From an uncultured Eubacterium sp. (GTDB taxonomy: Bacteria > Bacillota > Clostridia > Lachnospirales > Lachnospiraceae): a stretch of 42,307 nucleotides of DNA. Both the position numbers and the translations under genes were made by a program. Shown in pieces: positions 1 to 8,600 of this stretch. Under the pieces are notes generated by a model. The model was not told the DNA's origin. It saw nothing but the letters and a program-made list of their open reading frames with translations, and ran no database searches. The first letter of the stretch is position 1, and every line of letters begins with the position of its first letter. The stretch covers positions 1 through 42,307 of the forward strand of contig CAMEWO010000020.1 of assembly GCA_945946665.1 (NCBI GenBank). The letters are read 5' to 3'.

Positions 1-2120
1 GCTTCGTCAAAGGAATTGCCGTTTGATATAAGATTGCTTGCGTTTCCCGAAATAGAAGTAAGGGGTGTCCGCAAATCGTGCGAAATTGCACGAAGGAGAT
101 TTGCACGAAGCTGCTCATTCTTAGCCAAAATTGCCGCTTCTTCTTTCTCTCTTGCGTTTTTTTCGTTTTCCAGTGACAAAGCACATTCTCCAAGTATAGA
201 TAATAAAATACTTTTTTCAAACGAATCAAGCGGATCTTCACCGATATATATACCCACAACACCGTAAACGCGGCTGTTGACCCTTACGGCAAGGTACAGA
301 CACCTGGCGTTTGAAAGAGTTTCCGTAGTAGCACCTGCGTGTTTGTTATTTTTTTGCACCCACTCCGCAACTGCCTTCTCTTTTGTACCAATTATTTCTT
401 TGTCTGTTTTATCTCCCGACATGGTAAAAATATGAGGTTCACTAAGTTTCTCGTCCTCTGTCAAATAAAACACAATATCTTTTCCCAGCAGCTTTATAAG
501 CTGATTTGCCGTTGCTGAAATAATTTCATTCTTATCCTTTGCCTGCTGTAAGAGCTGATTTGTGTCAAAAAGCACCTTTGTTCTGTAAGCTGCCTTTGCA
601 GACTGTTTTGCGTGCTCTTTTAATTTTACGGCAAGGGAGCTTGTAAGTAAAGCCGCCAAAAACATAATCAGGAAAGTAATTGGATAGCCCTTGTCGTACG
701 CCTTAAGTGTAAACTGCGGATTGGTAAAGAAAAAATTGAAAACCAAAACGCTGACAATTGAAGAAATCAGACTGTAAATCCTATGTCTTGTAACAACCGA
801 GGTTACAAGCACGCCCAGAACATATACTGTGATAATATTGGCTTCATCAAACCCCAAGTGGCGGAACAGCATACCTATACAACTTGCTAAAATCAAAATG
901 ACAATGCTTTTTAAAAGATCCGATACCGAAAAAACTGCTCTGCTTATCTTTTTTGCTGTTTTTGCACGATATGAGGTATTGTTACCTTCTGTATCTGGTA
1001 TGATATGCACATCCAAATTCGGTGCGTTAGCAATCAATTTTTCTGTAAGAGTAGGTTTACTGAATATGCTCTTTCTGGTTGCAGAGCTTCTTCCTATCAC
1101 AATCTTTGAAACTCCCGAAAGCCTTGCAAATTCGGCAATTTGATAGGAAACATCTTCCCCGTACACAGTTTCGATTTTAGCTCCTAGCTGTTCCGCAAGA
1201 CGCATATTACTCCGTAGTCTTTTTACATCTTCCTCAGACATAACCTGATAATCCGGGGTTTCCACAAACAGCGCGGTAAAAGCACCCTTAAAAGCATTCG
1301 CCATTCGGGCGGCAGTGCGGATAATTTTTGCATTCGACGGTGAGGATGAAAGGCATACAAGAATATGCTCATCAGTATGATAATCGCTGTGGCTTTTCGA
1401 TCTGACGGTTTCAGTAAGCAGATTCACCCTGTCGGCACAGCGGCGCAGTGCAATTTCCCTAAGAGCCGTAAGATTTTCCACAGTAAAGAAATTCTCTGTA
1501 GCGCGCTCAGCCTGAACCGAATTATAAACATTTCCCGCCTTAAGCCGTTCAATCAATTCCTGGGGCTCAATATCCACAAGCTCAACCTGACTGGCATTAT
1601 CAAAAACCGAATCGGGGATACGCTCTTGTACCATAATGCCTGTTATAGACGCAACGGTGTCATTGAGGCTCTCAATATGCTGAACATTTACAGTGGTATA
1701 AACATCTATACCTGCCTTAAGCAGCTCTTCAATATCGCGATAACGCTTTGTATGCCGGCACACAGGCGCATTGGTATGGGCAAGCTCATCTACAAGGATT
1801 AACTGTGGATGACGGGCGAGTGCGGCGTCAAGATTGAATTCCGAAAGAGTAATTCCATTATATTCCGAAACAAGATTCGGAATACATTCAAGTCCATTTA
1901 CAAGTGCAGAGGTCTGGGGACGGGCGTGTGGTTCAATGTAACCTGCAACCACATCAATGCCACTCCTTTTCGCCGCATGTGCAGCTTTTAGCATTGCGTA
2001 GGTTTTGCCTACCCCTGCGGCATATCCAAAAAATATTTTTAAATGCCCGCGATTAAGGATTTGCTCTTCCTTTGCAATCTGCTTTAAAATCTGTTCCGGG
2101 CTTTGCCTTGTTTCATCCAT
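1..2120 (-). CDS. kdpD: KdpD-type sensor histidine kinase, C-terminus cut by window edge
   Basis: Membrane sensor kinase that in known systems responds to K+ limitation and turgor and phosphorylates KdpE. I read 706 codons from an ATG at 2120, with GGAG seven bases upstream. The N-terminal KdpD domain has a Walker A-like GYAAGVGKT near residues 31-39 and a DELAHTN motif. A USP-like domain follows, then a clustered membrane block at about residues 425-495, a GAF-like region, and the phospho-acceptor H-box ISHDLRTP with His681. E. coli KdpD is about 894 residues, so the missing part is essentially the ATPase domain. The gene lies downstream of ktrB-ktrA and a small LysR-like protein on the same strand. 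A kdpE would be expected to the left of the window but cannot be seen. Identity is firm; the signal it senses here is not known. Confidence 0.93.
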   Translation of the reverse strand, partial: MDETRQSPEQILKQIAKEEQILNRGHLKIFFGYAAGVGKTYAMLKAAHAAKRSGIDVVAGYIEPHARPQTSALVNGLECIPNLVSEYNGITLSEFNLDAALARHPQLILVDELAHTNAPVCRHTKRYRDIEELLKAGIDVYTTVNVQHIESLNDTVASITGIMVQERIPDSVFDNASQVELVDIEPQELIERLKAGNVYNSVQAERATENFFTVENLTALREIALRRCADRVNLLTETVRSKSHSDYHTDEHILVCLSSSPSNAKIIRTAARMANAFKGAFTALFVETPDYQVMSEEDVKRLRSNMRLAEQLGAKIETVYGEDVSYQIAEFARLSGVSKIVIGRSSATRKSIFSKPTLTEKLIANAPNLDVHIIPDTEGNNTSYRAKTAKKISRAVFSVSDLLKSIVILILASCIGMLFRHLGFDEANIITVYVLGVLVTSVVTRHRIYSLISSIVSVLVFNFFFTNPQFTLKAYDKGYPITFLIMFLAALLTSSLAVKLKEHAKQSAKAAYRTKVLFDTNQLLQQAKDKNEIISATANQLIKLLGKDIVFYLTEDEKLSEPHIFTMSGDKTDKEIIGTKEKAVAEWVQKNNKHAGATTETLSNARCLYLAVRVNSRVYGVVGIYIGEDPLDSFEKSILLSILGECALSLENEKNAREKEEAAILAKNEQLRANLLRAISHDLRTPLTSISGNASNLISNGNSFDE

Positions 2121-2231
2121 ATAATCTCCATTCCTGTATGTCTCATATTTTAAGAGAATGTTATTAAAATAATTTTCTCATTTTGAAATAAATTCTTCGT
2201 TCTTTATTGTACCACAGTGTGAAAATGTCTT

Positions 2232-2750
2232 CTACTTTACATATTCCGCATCGATTACTCCTTGATTTGATAATATAAAATCTGAAAAACTATTTACACA
2301 GGCACTGTCTGAGGTCTTTTTCCATATCACAGCAATCTGAACTTCTGACAGATTCAGCGGTTCTATTTTACAACCTGTTTTTTCACACAAAACACTGTTT
2401 TGCTTTGCAGAAATGATAAGATAGTTGTAGGTACCATCATTATTTAAAGCAGTGTTTTCTATAAAGCCAAAGTCAATGCAGTTCTTGTTTAGCTTATCAT
2501 ATATATCCTCTGTATTTCCAGACAGAAAATGCAGCTGACAATTCGGATTTGCCTTTGAAAACTTTTCAAACAGTGGCATCACACAATCCAATATCATAGG
2601 ATTATCAAACGCAATAAAAAGACTGTTTTCTACAATTTCTGTATCAATTGAGCGGCGGTTATTCTCTAAAAATGAGTCAAGTCTTTTCATTATAAAGTAA
2701 CCGGACACAATAATGAAAAACACTGCACACACTACAAATAATTCTTTCAT
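2232..2750 (-). CDS. Small membrane-anchored protein with LysR-effector-domain-like fold
   Basis: A 172-residue protein with one N-terminal hydrophobic segment (about residues 4-21). From about residue 43 it resembles the first lobe of a LysR-type substrate-binding domain: the LFIAFDNP strand, MPLFEKFSKANPNCQLHFL, a GNT turn, then DFGFIENT. It has no helix-turn-helix, and the second lobe seems shortened: the read passes straight from the lobe-1 strands to the final IAVIWKK...FSDFIL segment. The start is an ATG with GAGG about nine bases upstream. It begins 21 bp after ktrA and precedes kdpD by about 110 bp, so it is probably part of the K+ operon. I infer a membrane-tethered ligand-sensing or adaptor role. 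The family assignment rests on remembered patterns, not on a search. Confidence 0.6.
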   Translation of the reverse strand: MKELFVVCAVFFIIVSGYFIMKRLDSFLENNRRSIDTEIVENSLFIAFDNPMILDCVMPLFEKFSKANPNCQLHFLSGNTEDIYDKLNKNCIDFGFIENTALNNDGTYNYLIISAKQNSVLCEKTGCKIEPLNLSEVQIAVIWKKTSDSACVNSFSDFILSNQGVIDAEYVK

Positions 2751-2771
2751 ATCCCAGTCCTCGTTCAGTGC

Positions 2772-3419
2772 TTATATGTGAAAACATTTTTGTATGTTTT
2801 TGGTATCGCCCAGCACCAAAATGGTGTCACCAGACATAAAGCTTGTTTCGGGCGCAAAATTCAGATTCATTTTACCATCGCGTTTAATGGCCATAATATT
2901 AATCCCGTGCTTTTTACGCACATCCGCCTCAACAACCGTCTTTCCTATCCATTTTTCAGGTACGGCAATTTCAAAAATCGAATGGTCACTATCCAGCTCT
3001 ATGTAATCAAGAATATGGTCGGAGGTGTAGCGGATAGCCGTCCAATCGGCAAGCTGCTTTTCTGGATATACGATTTCATCCGCACCATTTCGCAAAAGGA
3101 ATTTTGCATGCACATCCCGTGCCGCACGAGAAACTACCTTTTTAGCACCCAATTCCTTTAAAAGAGATGTTGTTTCAAGCGAGCTTTGGAAATCGTCCCC
3201 GATTGCGACAATGCAAACATCAAAATTATTAACCCCTAAAGATTCAAGAAACTCTTCATTGGTTGCATCACCTATTTGTGCATTCATAACAAATGGCAAT
3301 ACCGCATTTACTCTTTTTTCGTTTGTGTCTACAGCCATAACCTCATGCCGCATCTCATTAAGCTTCATGGCAATATGCCTGCCAAACCTGCCAAGGCCTA
3401 TCAATAAAACAGATTTCAT
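2772..3419 (-). CDS. ktrA: Ktr/Trk potassium uptake regulatory subunit (RCK/TrkA)
   Basis: Cytoplasmic gating subunit of a Ktr-type K+ channel. Its 215 residues match the usual size for KtrA (about 220), against about 450 for the doubled TrkA. The N-terminal RCK_N Rossmann domain begins LLIGLGRFG (residues 5-13). The acidic end of the second strand (AVDTNE) follows, then GDATNEEFL and a VVSRA strand. The C-terminal RCK_C domain (about 140-215) would bind c-di-AMP in known homologues; I cannot tell whether it does here. The start is an ATG with AAAGGAG upstream, 12 bp after the ktrB stop, so the two genes are almost certainly cotranscribed. Confidence 0.93.
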   Translation of the reverse strand: MKSVLLIGLGRFGRHIAMKLNEMRHEVMAVDTNEKRVNAVLPFVMNAQIGDATNEEFLESLGVNNFDVCIVAIGDDFQSSLETTSLLKELGAKKVVSRAARDVHAKFLLRNGADEIVYPEKQLADWTAIRYTSDHILDYIELDSDHSIFEIAVPEKWIGKTVVEADVRKKHGINIMAIKRDGKMNLNFAPETSFMSGDTILVLGDTKNIQKCFHI

Positions 3420-3431
3420 CTTTCTTCTCCT

Positions 3432-4772
3432 TTAACCAACCGTTATTTTTTCCTGTGGGTATTTTGCTGCGTTTGTAGCCGTTTTTGACATTGCCGCAAA
3501 TATCAATGTCAGTCCTCCAACTCTTCCAAAAAACATAAGTGCAATCAGAATAAACTGTGAAACAAGTCCCAACTGTGAGGTTATACCAAGGGAAAGTCCC
3601 ACCGTTCCAATTGCCGATGCCGTTTCAAACAGTGACGCTAACAACGGTATATTCTCAAGACGGCTGATAATCATTCCGCCACCTATAAACAGCCCAAAAT
3701 ACATCAAAAAGATAGTTGCCGCACTTTTTATGGTATCGTCAGGTATACGGCGTTTGAAAAAATGTGTGTCCTCCTTTTTGCGAAATACGGACATTGCCGA
3801 TGAAACCAGCACAGCAATTGTCGTAGTTTTCATACCACCTGCTGTAGAACCGGGAGAACCACCAATCAGCATCAACAATATCATCATCATTTGCCCTGTC
3901 TCACTGAATAATGTTAAATCCGTTGTATTAAATCCGGCTGTTCTCGTGGTAACAGACTGGAAAAGTGAGGTCAGGAATCTTTCTCCAAGTGGAAGTCTCT
4001 GATACTCGAAAAAGAAAAAGTAAAGTGCTGGCAGGAAAATCAGTATCATCATCACTGTAAGGATAACCTTGCTTTGCATTCGGTACTTTCTGAAATGAAG
4101 CTTGTTGTTTTTTATATCCTCCCAGGTTAAAAAGCCTATTCCACCAATAATAATAAGTGCCATAACCGTAAAATTAACAAAAGGCTGTGATGAATAAGAG
4201 GTTAATGACGAAAACGGCTCTTTAATGCCAATTAAGTCAAATCCTGCGTTGCAGAATGCCGAAATAGAATGGAACAGGGCATACCATGTTCCTTTCATAA
4301 TTCCAAAGTCACGGATAAAAACCGGGAGGAGCAGGACTGCTCCGACAAGTTCAATACACACCGTTGTTTTCAGTATGAATTTTGTAAGCCGTACAATTCC
4401 TCCCAGATGATGTGCGGAAACAGCCTCCTGCATTGTACTTCTCTGCATTAGCCCAATTTTTCGACCTGAAAAAACTGCAACTGCAACCGAAACTGTGACA
4501 ATACCCATACCACCGATTTGAATTAATATCAGAATTACGCTCTGCCCGAACATCGACCAGTATGTAGCAGTATCATGCAAAACCAAACCGGTTACACAAG
4601 TTGCTGAAGTTGCGGTAAACAGTGCGTCTGAAAACGCAGCACCTCTGCCGTCCTTTGTCGAAACAGGCAGCATTAACAGTATGCTGCCTAAAATTATCAC
4701 TGACAGAAATCCTAATATAATAATCTGAAATGATGTAATATGCTTGTGTTTGAGATTTTGATGTTTTATCAT
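3432..4772 (-). CDS. ktrB: Ktr/Trk potassium channel membrane subunit
   Basis: Pore-forming integral membrane subunit that carries K+ (with Na+ in some systems) together with KtrA. Its 446 residues fit KtrB/TrkH-type proteins. All four selectivity-filter loops are visible: ATCVTGLV, CNAGFDLIG, TRTAGFNTTD and IGTVGLSLG, each with the conserved glycine. About ten hydrophobic segments surround them. The flexible intramembrane gate GGSPGSTAGG is also present. It is the first gene of the operon ktrB-ktrA-LysR-like-kdpD. The ATG at 4772 is preceded by AAGG eight bases upstream, and this ribosome-binding site sits inside an inverted repeat (see the leader entry), which suggests control of translation or transcription. 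Confidence 0.93.
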   Translation of the reverse strand: MIKHQNLKHKHITSFQIIILGFLSVIILGSILLMLPVSTKDGRGAAFSDALFTATSATCVTGLVLHDTATYWSMFGQSVILILIQIGGMGIVTVSVAVAVFSGRKIGLMQRSTMQEAVSAHHLGGIVRLTKFILKTTVCIELVGAVLLLPVFIRDFGIMKGTWYALFHSISAFCNAGFDLIGIKEPFSSLTSYSSQPFVNFTVMALIIIGGIGFLTWEDIKNNKLHFRKYRMQSKVILTVMMILIFLPALYFFFFEYQRLPLGERFLTSLFQSVTTRTAGFNTTDLTLFSETGQMMMILLMLIGGSPGSTAGGMKTTTIAVLVSSAMSVFRKKEDTHFFKRRIPDDTIKSAATIFLMYFGLFIGGGMIISRLENIPLLASLFETASAIGTVGLSLGITSQLGLVSQFILIALMFFGRVGGLTLIFAAMSKTATNAAKYPQEKITVG

Positions 4773-4778
4773 GACGGA

Positions 4779-4884
4779 TACCTTTACAATCTTAATATCA
4801 TATTTAGACTGTCTTTATTCTATCTTAACCTGCATTAAGCCGGCATAAGCAAAATAAAGACAATATTAAGATTGCATAAAGGTA
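4779..4884 (-). promoter_or_regulatory. Nested inverted repeat in ktrB leader, covering its ribosome-binding site
   Basis: On the minus strand three consecutive pairs of arms nest toward one centre. TACCTTTA pairs with TAAAGGTA, CAATCTTAATAT with ATATTAAGATTG, and TGTCTTTATT with AATAAAGACA. Small internal offsets separate the pairs, and an inner CTTAA/TTAAG pair lies near the centre. The 3' outer arm contains the AAGG ribosome-binding sequence of ktrB. If transcribed, it would form a long hairpin hiding the start region. As DNA it could be an operator for a regulator such as KdpE. I found no match to a c-di-AMP riboswitch core. Confidence 0.6.
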
Positions 4885-4903
4885 TAGGCGAAAAAAAGTG
4901 ACG

Positions 4904-4946
4904 TGAAAAGAAAAATACGGCGCAGCCTTAATCAGCTACACCGTAT
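4904..4946 (-). terminator. Rho-independent terminator after the AI-2E transporter gene
   Basis: On the minus strand a 12-bp stem (ATACGGTGTAGC with GCTGCGCCGTAT, two G-U pairs) closes an 8-base loop and is followed by TTTTCTTTT. It lies about 60 bp beyond the stop at 5004, separating that gene from ktrB. Confidence 0.85.
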
Positions 4947-5003
4947 ACAAGTACTGTTCAAGTTCAGCAGCATCATTGAAAAGGGAGAAATGATTCACTC
5001 AAA

Positions 5004-6176
5004 TCACGTACATCCACCTGACTGTGCCTTTGTATCTCCCCTCTTTTTTGCATTTCTCCTGTTTACGCACTCTCTTAACAGTGCATAAACTGTAGAAATA
5101 AGTGGAATGAACACCAGCATTCCCATAATTCCAAACAGGCTTCCACCGATTGTTACGGCTACCAGCACCCACATTGCCGGAAGTCCCACTGAACTTCCCA
5201 CAACTCTTGGATATATGAGATTACCCTCAATCTGCTGTAAAACAAGGAATAAAATAATAAACACAAGAGCCTTCAATGGATTGACAAGAAGAATCAGGAA
5301 CGCCCCCACTACGCATCCTATGAATGCTCCCACAATAGGTATTAACGCTGTAAATGCAATAAGTACGCCAATCATAACAGCATAAGGCATTCTGAATATT
5401 GTCATGGCAATTACAAACATAGTTCCAAGAATTACAGCTTCCAGGCACTGTCCAGTAATAAAGTTGGTAAAATTCTTATTCAAGAGTGAGCATACATATA
5501 AAATACTATTATTTACCTTTTCCGGTAAAAATGCAGATAAAACTCTCTTTACCTGACCTGCCAGTTTCTCCTTCTGGGCAAGCACATACACACTGAATAC
5601 CAGACCAATAAACAGATTAGTAAATCCGCTTACCACACTGCTTGCAATACCAATTGTGGAATTAAGCACGTCACCAAATCCATTCTTAAAGAACGAAACT
5701 ATATTGTTAACAATGCTATCCCAATTCTGTCCGATATTGCTTAATACATCTATCTGCTGCTGCAATTCCGGATACTTCTGGCACAGTATGTCAAGCTCCG
5801 CCATAAGTCTGTTAATTCCCAGAGGAACCTGCTTTACCACATCACTTACGGCCCTGACAAGCTGTGGCACAACCATTGAAATCAGGAAAACCAGCAGAAG
5901 TACAATGAATACAAATGTCAGGACAATACTGACAGGTCTTTTGAATCTGTCAGCATATTTTCCAGTCCATTTTTTTAGCATTCTGTTCTCAATCAGATTC
6001 ATCACAATATTAAGTACAAATGCAATAGCACAGCCTGTTATAAATGGCATGGCAATCTTAATTACCAGTCCAAGAGCATTCATTATTCCCTGTGAATTAA
6101 TTACGCACAGCACCAGAAGTGCGGCTATAACCATAAGGAGCACAATCTGCTTCATTTTTTTCTTACTAAACTCCAA
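5004..6176 (-). CDS. AI-2E family transporter (PerM/YdbI/TqsA-like)
   Basis: A polytopic membrane protein of about 390 residues with the AI-2E exporter family layout. It has an N-terminal hairpin of membrane segments, a long amphipathic middle region (about 95-160, with KQVPLGINRLMAELD), and a C-terminal membrane cluster. That cluster includes ITGQCLEAVILG, a GALIP-like FTALIPIVGAFIG, QQIEGNLIYPRVVG and GLPAMWVLVAVTIGG, all family hallmarks. Members export AI-2 or act as Na+/H+ antiporters; the substrate cannot be read from sequence. No ATG has a well-placed site. I prefer a TTG at 6176, six bases after GAGGG; a TTG at 6182 or a downstream ATG are alternatives. It lies downstream of the two-component pair, with about 90 bp between. 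Confidence 0.88.
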   Translation of the reverse strand: MEFSKKKMKQIVLLMVIAALLVLCVINSQGIMNALGLVIKIAMPFITGCAIAFVLNIVMNLIENRMLKKWTGKYADRFKRPVSIVLTFVFIVLLLVFLISMVVPQLVRAVSDVVKQVPLGINRLMAELDILCQKYPELQQQIDVLSNIGQNWDSIVNNIVSFFKNGFGDVLNSTIGIASSVVSGFTNLFIGLVFSVYVLAQKEKLAGQVKRVLSAFLPEKVNNSILYVCSLLNKNFTNFITGQCLEAVILGTMFVIAMTIFRMPYAVMIGVLIAFTALIPIVGAFIGCVVGAFLILLVNPLKALVFIILFLVLQQIEGNLIYPRVVGSSVGLPAMWVLVAVTIGGSLFGIMGMLVFIPLISTVYALLRECVNRRNAKKRGDTKAQSGGCT

Positions 6177-6266
6177 TATCAACCCTCATTTCCATATTAT
6201 TTTCCCAATGTACCCTCTGCCTGAAACCACTGGAAAACAAACACTTATTTCCTGACTGGTTGGCAA

Positions 6267-6956
6267 TCAGACCTTAAAGCGGTATCCTACGCCCCATATC
6301 GTCTCGATATACTGTGGCTTTGATGTATCAAACTCAATCTTTTCACGGATTTTCTTAATATGAACCGTAACAGTTGCAATATCTCCTATAGAATCCATAT
6401 CCCAGATTTCCTTGAAAAGTTCATCCTTGGTATACACATGGTTTGGATGCTCTGCAAGAAATGTCAATAAATCAAATTCCTTCGTTGTAAATACTTTTTC
6501 CTCACCATTGACGAAGACTCTTCTGGCTGTTTTGTCAATTTTAATACCACGGATTTCAATAACGTCATTATTTTCCTTAGAGCTGCTCACCAGTCTCTCA
6601 TATCTTGCAAGATGGGCTTTCACTCTGGCAACAAGCTCACTAGGACTGAAAGGCTTAGTCATATAGTCATCTGCGCCTACACCTAATCCCCTGATTTTAT
6701 CAATATCCTCTTTCTTTGCTGAAACCATGATAATAGGAATGTTCTTCTTTTCCCTTACCTGGCGGCATATCTCAAATCCATCCACTCCAGGAAGCATTAC
6801 ATCAAGGATACATATGTCATAATCCTCTCCCATGGCCGACTCAAGTCCGCTTTCACCATCTGATTTCACTGTTACCTCAAATCCACTTAACTTAAGATAA
6901 TCCTTTTCAATTTCAGCAATCGCTTCTTCATCTTCAACAATTAATACTTTACTCAT
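6267..6956 (-). CDS. OmpR/PhoB-family response regulator
   Basis: DNA-binding response regulator of 229 residues. The receiver domain (about 1-115) has the acidic pair ED8-9, phospho-acceptor Asp52 (ILDVMLPG), a switch Ser79 and Lys101 (MTKPFSP). The winged-helix domain (about 130-229) shows LTTKEFDLL-type recognition (FTTKEFDLLTFLAEHP), ATVTVHIKKIREKI and the closing IETIWGVGYRFKV. The ATG at 6956 has AAGGAG upstream and overlaps the end of the kinase gene by eight bases, so the two are translationally coupled. The target genes are not visible. The adjacent AI-2E transporter and murA are candidates by proximity only. Confidence 0.94.
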   Translation of the reverse strand: MSKVLIVEDEEAIAEIEKDYLKLSGFEVTVKSDGESGLESAMGEDYDICILDVMLPGVDGFEICRQVREKKNIPIIMVSAKKEDIDKIRGLGVGADDYMTKPFSPSELVARVKAHLARYERLVSSSKENNDVIEIRGIKIDKTARRVFVNGEEKVFTTKEFDLLTFLAEHPNHVYTKDELFKEIWDMDSIGDIATVTVHIKKIREKIEFDTSKPQYIETIWGVGYRFKV

Positions 6957-8493
6957 TCTTTGTCTCTCCTTGCATAATATATTTACTTGTGTCTATATCT
7001 TTTCTTAAGCATATGTGCATGGTAGTTCCTTCTCCTTCAACGCTTTCTGCCCATATCTTACCTTTGTGGTCTTCTATGATTTTTCTGACAATGGCAAGAC
7101 CAATGCCGCTGCCTCCCTGTTTACTGTTCCTTGATTCATCAGTCCTGTAAAATCTGTCAAATATATGAGGTAAATCTGAAGTTCCAATACCCATGCCATT
7201 GTCTGTCATAATAATATGAGCATAATCCCCTTCATCATACAGATTTATTTCAATCCTGCCCTTTCTTCCCTCTTTCATATATTTAACAGAATTGCTGATA
7301 ATATTGTTAATTACCCTCTTAAGCTGCTCAACATCGGCGTATATGTACACCTCATCAACATTATGGCACTTGTATACAAGATCGATATCCTGAGCCTCCA
7401 GGTCAACCCTTATCTCTTCACAGCAATCATCAAAATAATCCTTTAAATTAATTCTGCTGAAAGAATATGGCACTCTGTTGGTATCCAGCTTTGAATATAT
7501 GGTAAGCTCATCAATAAGCTTGTCCATGTCATTAACCTTGTTGGCAATGGTCTGCAGGTACCGCTGCTGCTTCTCCGGGGTATCTGCCACTCCATCCATA
7601 ATTCCCTCCACATATCCTTTTATGGCAGTAAGAGGTGTTTTAAGGTCATGGGAGATATTTCTTATCAGCTCCTTCTCTTCCTTGTCAGAAATAATCTTTT
7701 CCTGCGAAGTTTCCTTAAGGATAACCCTCATTTCCTCAAAATCCCGGCACACATCACCTATTTCATCCCGGGAGCTTTTAGGCATCTCGAAATCCAGATT
7801 ACCCATCTTAATATTCTGGGTGGCAAGCTTAAGTCTGTCCAGAGGTATTATAATGGAGCCATATATCCACAAATCAAGAAAAAGGCTTGTAATAACAAGA
7901 ATGAAAATAACTGAAATAATTCCCTGCACACCAATCCTCTTAATCTGCGGAATTACCTGTTCCAGAAATGTGACAATATACACACTGATAACCTCTCCAG
8001 ATTCTTCCTTGAAATTAAACTGCTTAACAATACAGTTATATTCTCCGCCCTTATAGGTACTCTCATTATAAGGGCCATCAACTGTAGTATGTTTTGGTAT
8101 CAGATCTCTTAATTCATCACTTTCCAGGGACTCCGATGCATATATAATTTCATCATTCTTAACAACCGCCAGAGATGAAAGTCTTACCATAAGTTCACTG
8201 TCAAGATCATTCAGGTAATCTATATCTGTGAATTTCTCCGGATTCTCCATTCCCACCTGTTTAACATAGTCAGATATCTTATCAGTAATTTTACTGATAA
8301 TAACAGATGAGGAATACATGTTATCGAAACTTACAGCCTCATCTACACCATACAGCTTCTGCATAGCTGTATTCTGATATTTGATTATTCCCATCATGGC
8401 ACATCCGCACATTAATACAGGAAGTACAATCATTGTACAAAATGCCAGTTTTAACTTAGTTCTTAACTTCATAATAATACCACTTTTTCCCAT
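6949..8493 (-). CDS. Sensor histidine kinase, partner of the adjacent response regulator
   Basis: A 514-residue membrane kinase. It has TM1 at about 16-38, an extracellular sensor region of about 150 residues, TM2 at about 188-213 and a HAMP linker (IIPLDRLKLAT...EIGDVCRDFEEM). His282 sits in the H-box SHDLKTPLTAIKGYVEG. The N-box NNIISNSVKYM, DNGMGIG, FYRTDESR and GGSGIGLAIVRKI complete the ATPase domain. The gene precedes its regulator, whose start overlaps it. The start is uncertain: the ATG at 8493 has no clear ribosome site, and an ATG seven codons later has only AGTGG. What it senses is unknown. It lacks the PAS domain of WalK-type kinases. Confidence 0.93.
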   Translation of the reverse strand: MGKSGIIMKLRTKLKLAFCTMIVLPVLMCGCAMMGIIKYQNTAMQKLYGVDEAVSFDNMYSSSVIISKITDKISDYVKQVGMENPEKFTDIDYLNDLDSELMVRLSSLAVVKNDEIIYASESLESDELRDLIPKHTTVDGPYNESTYKGGEYNCIVKQFNFKEESGEVISVYIVTFLEQVIPQIKRIGVQGIISVIFILVITSLFLDLWIYGSIIIPLDRLKLATQNIKMGNLDFEMPKSSRDEIGDVCRDFEEMRVILKETSQEKIISDKEEKELIRNISHDLKTPLTAIKGYVEGIMDGVADTPEKQQRYLQTIANKVNDMDKLIDELTIYSKLDTNRVPYSFSRINLKDYFDDCCEEIRVDLEAQDIDLVYKCHNVDEVYIYADVEQLKRVINNIISNSVKYMKEGRKGRIEINLYDEGDYAHIIMTDNGMGIGTSDLPHIFDRFYRTDESRNSKQGGSGIGLAIVRKIIEDHKGKIWAESVEGEGTTMHICLRKDIDTSKYIMQGETKNE

Positions 8494-8533
8494 GAAATAA
8501 TAAAAATAAATAATTAATTATTATAAAATTTTA

Positions 8534-8588
8534 TTAAAAAGCACACCCCAAAGGAAAGACCTTATACAATCTTACCTTTAGAATGTGC
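8534..8588 (-). terminator. Probable terminator after murA
   Basis: On the minus strand GCACATTCTAAAG pairs over 13 positions with CTTTGGGGTGTGC, counting G-U pairs, and is followed by TTTTTAA. The loop of about 22 bases is long for a terminator. It sits just past the murA stop. Confidence 0.65.
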
Positions 8589-8600
8589 CTGTAAATACAA

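Noticed and set aside
4779-4884. ktrB leader as a c-di-AMP (ydaO-type) riboswitch
   Set aside because: ktr genes are often under this riboswitch, but the leader is too short and lacks its conserved pseudo-symmetric core; it is a simple nested inverted repeat instead.
6949-8493. The histidine kinase as WalK, linked with the WalR-like boxes at 11628
   Set aside because: It lacks the PAS domain and neighbours (WalH, WalI, WalJ) of the Wal system; proximity alone is not enough.
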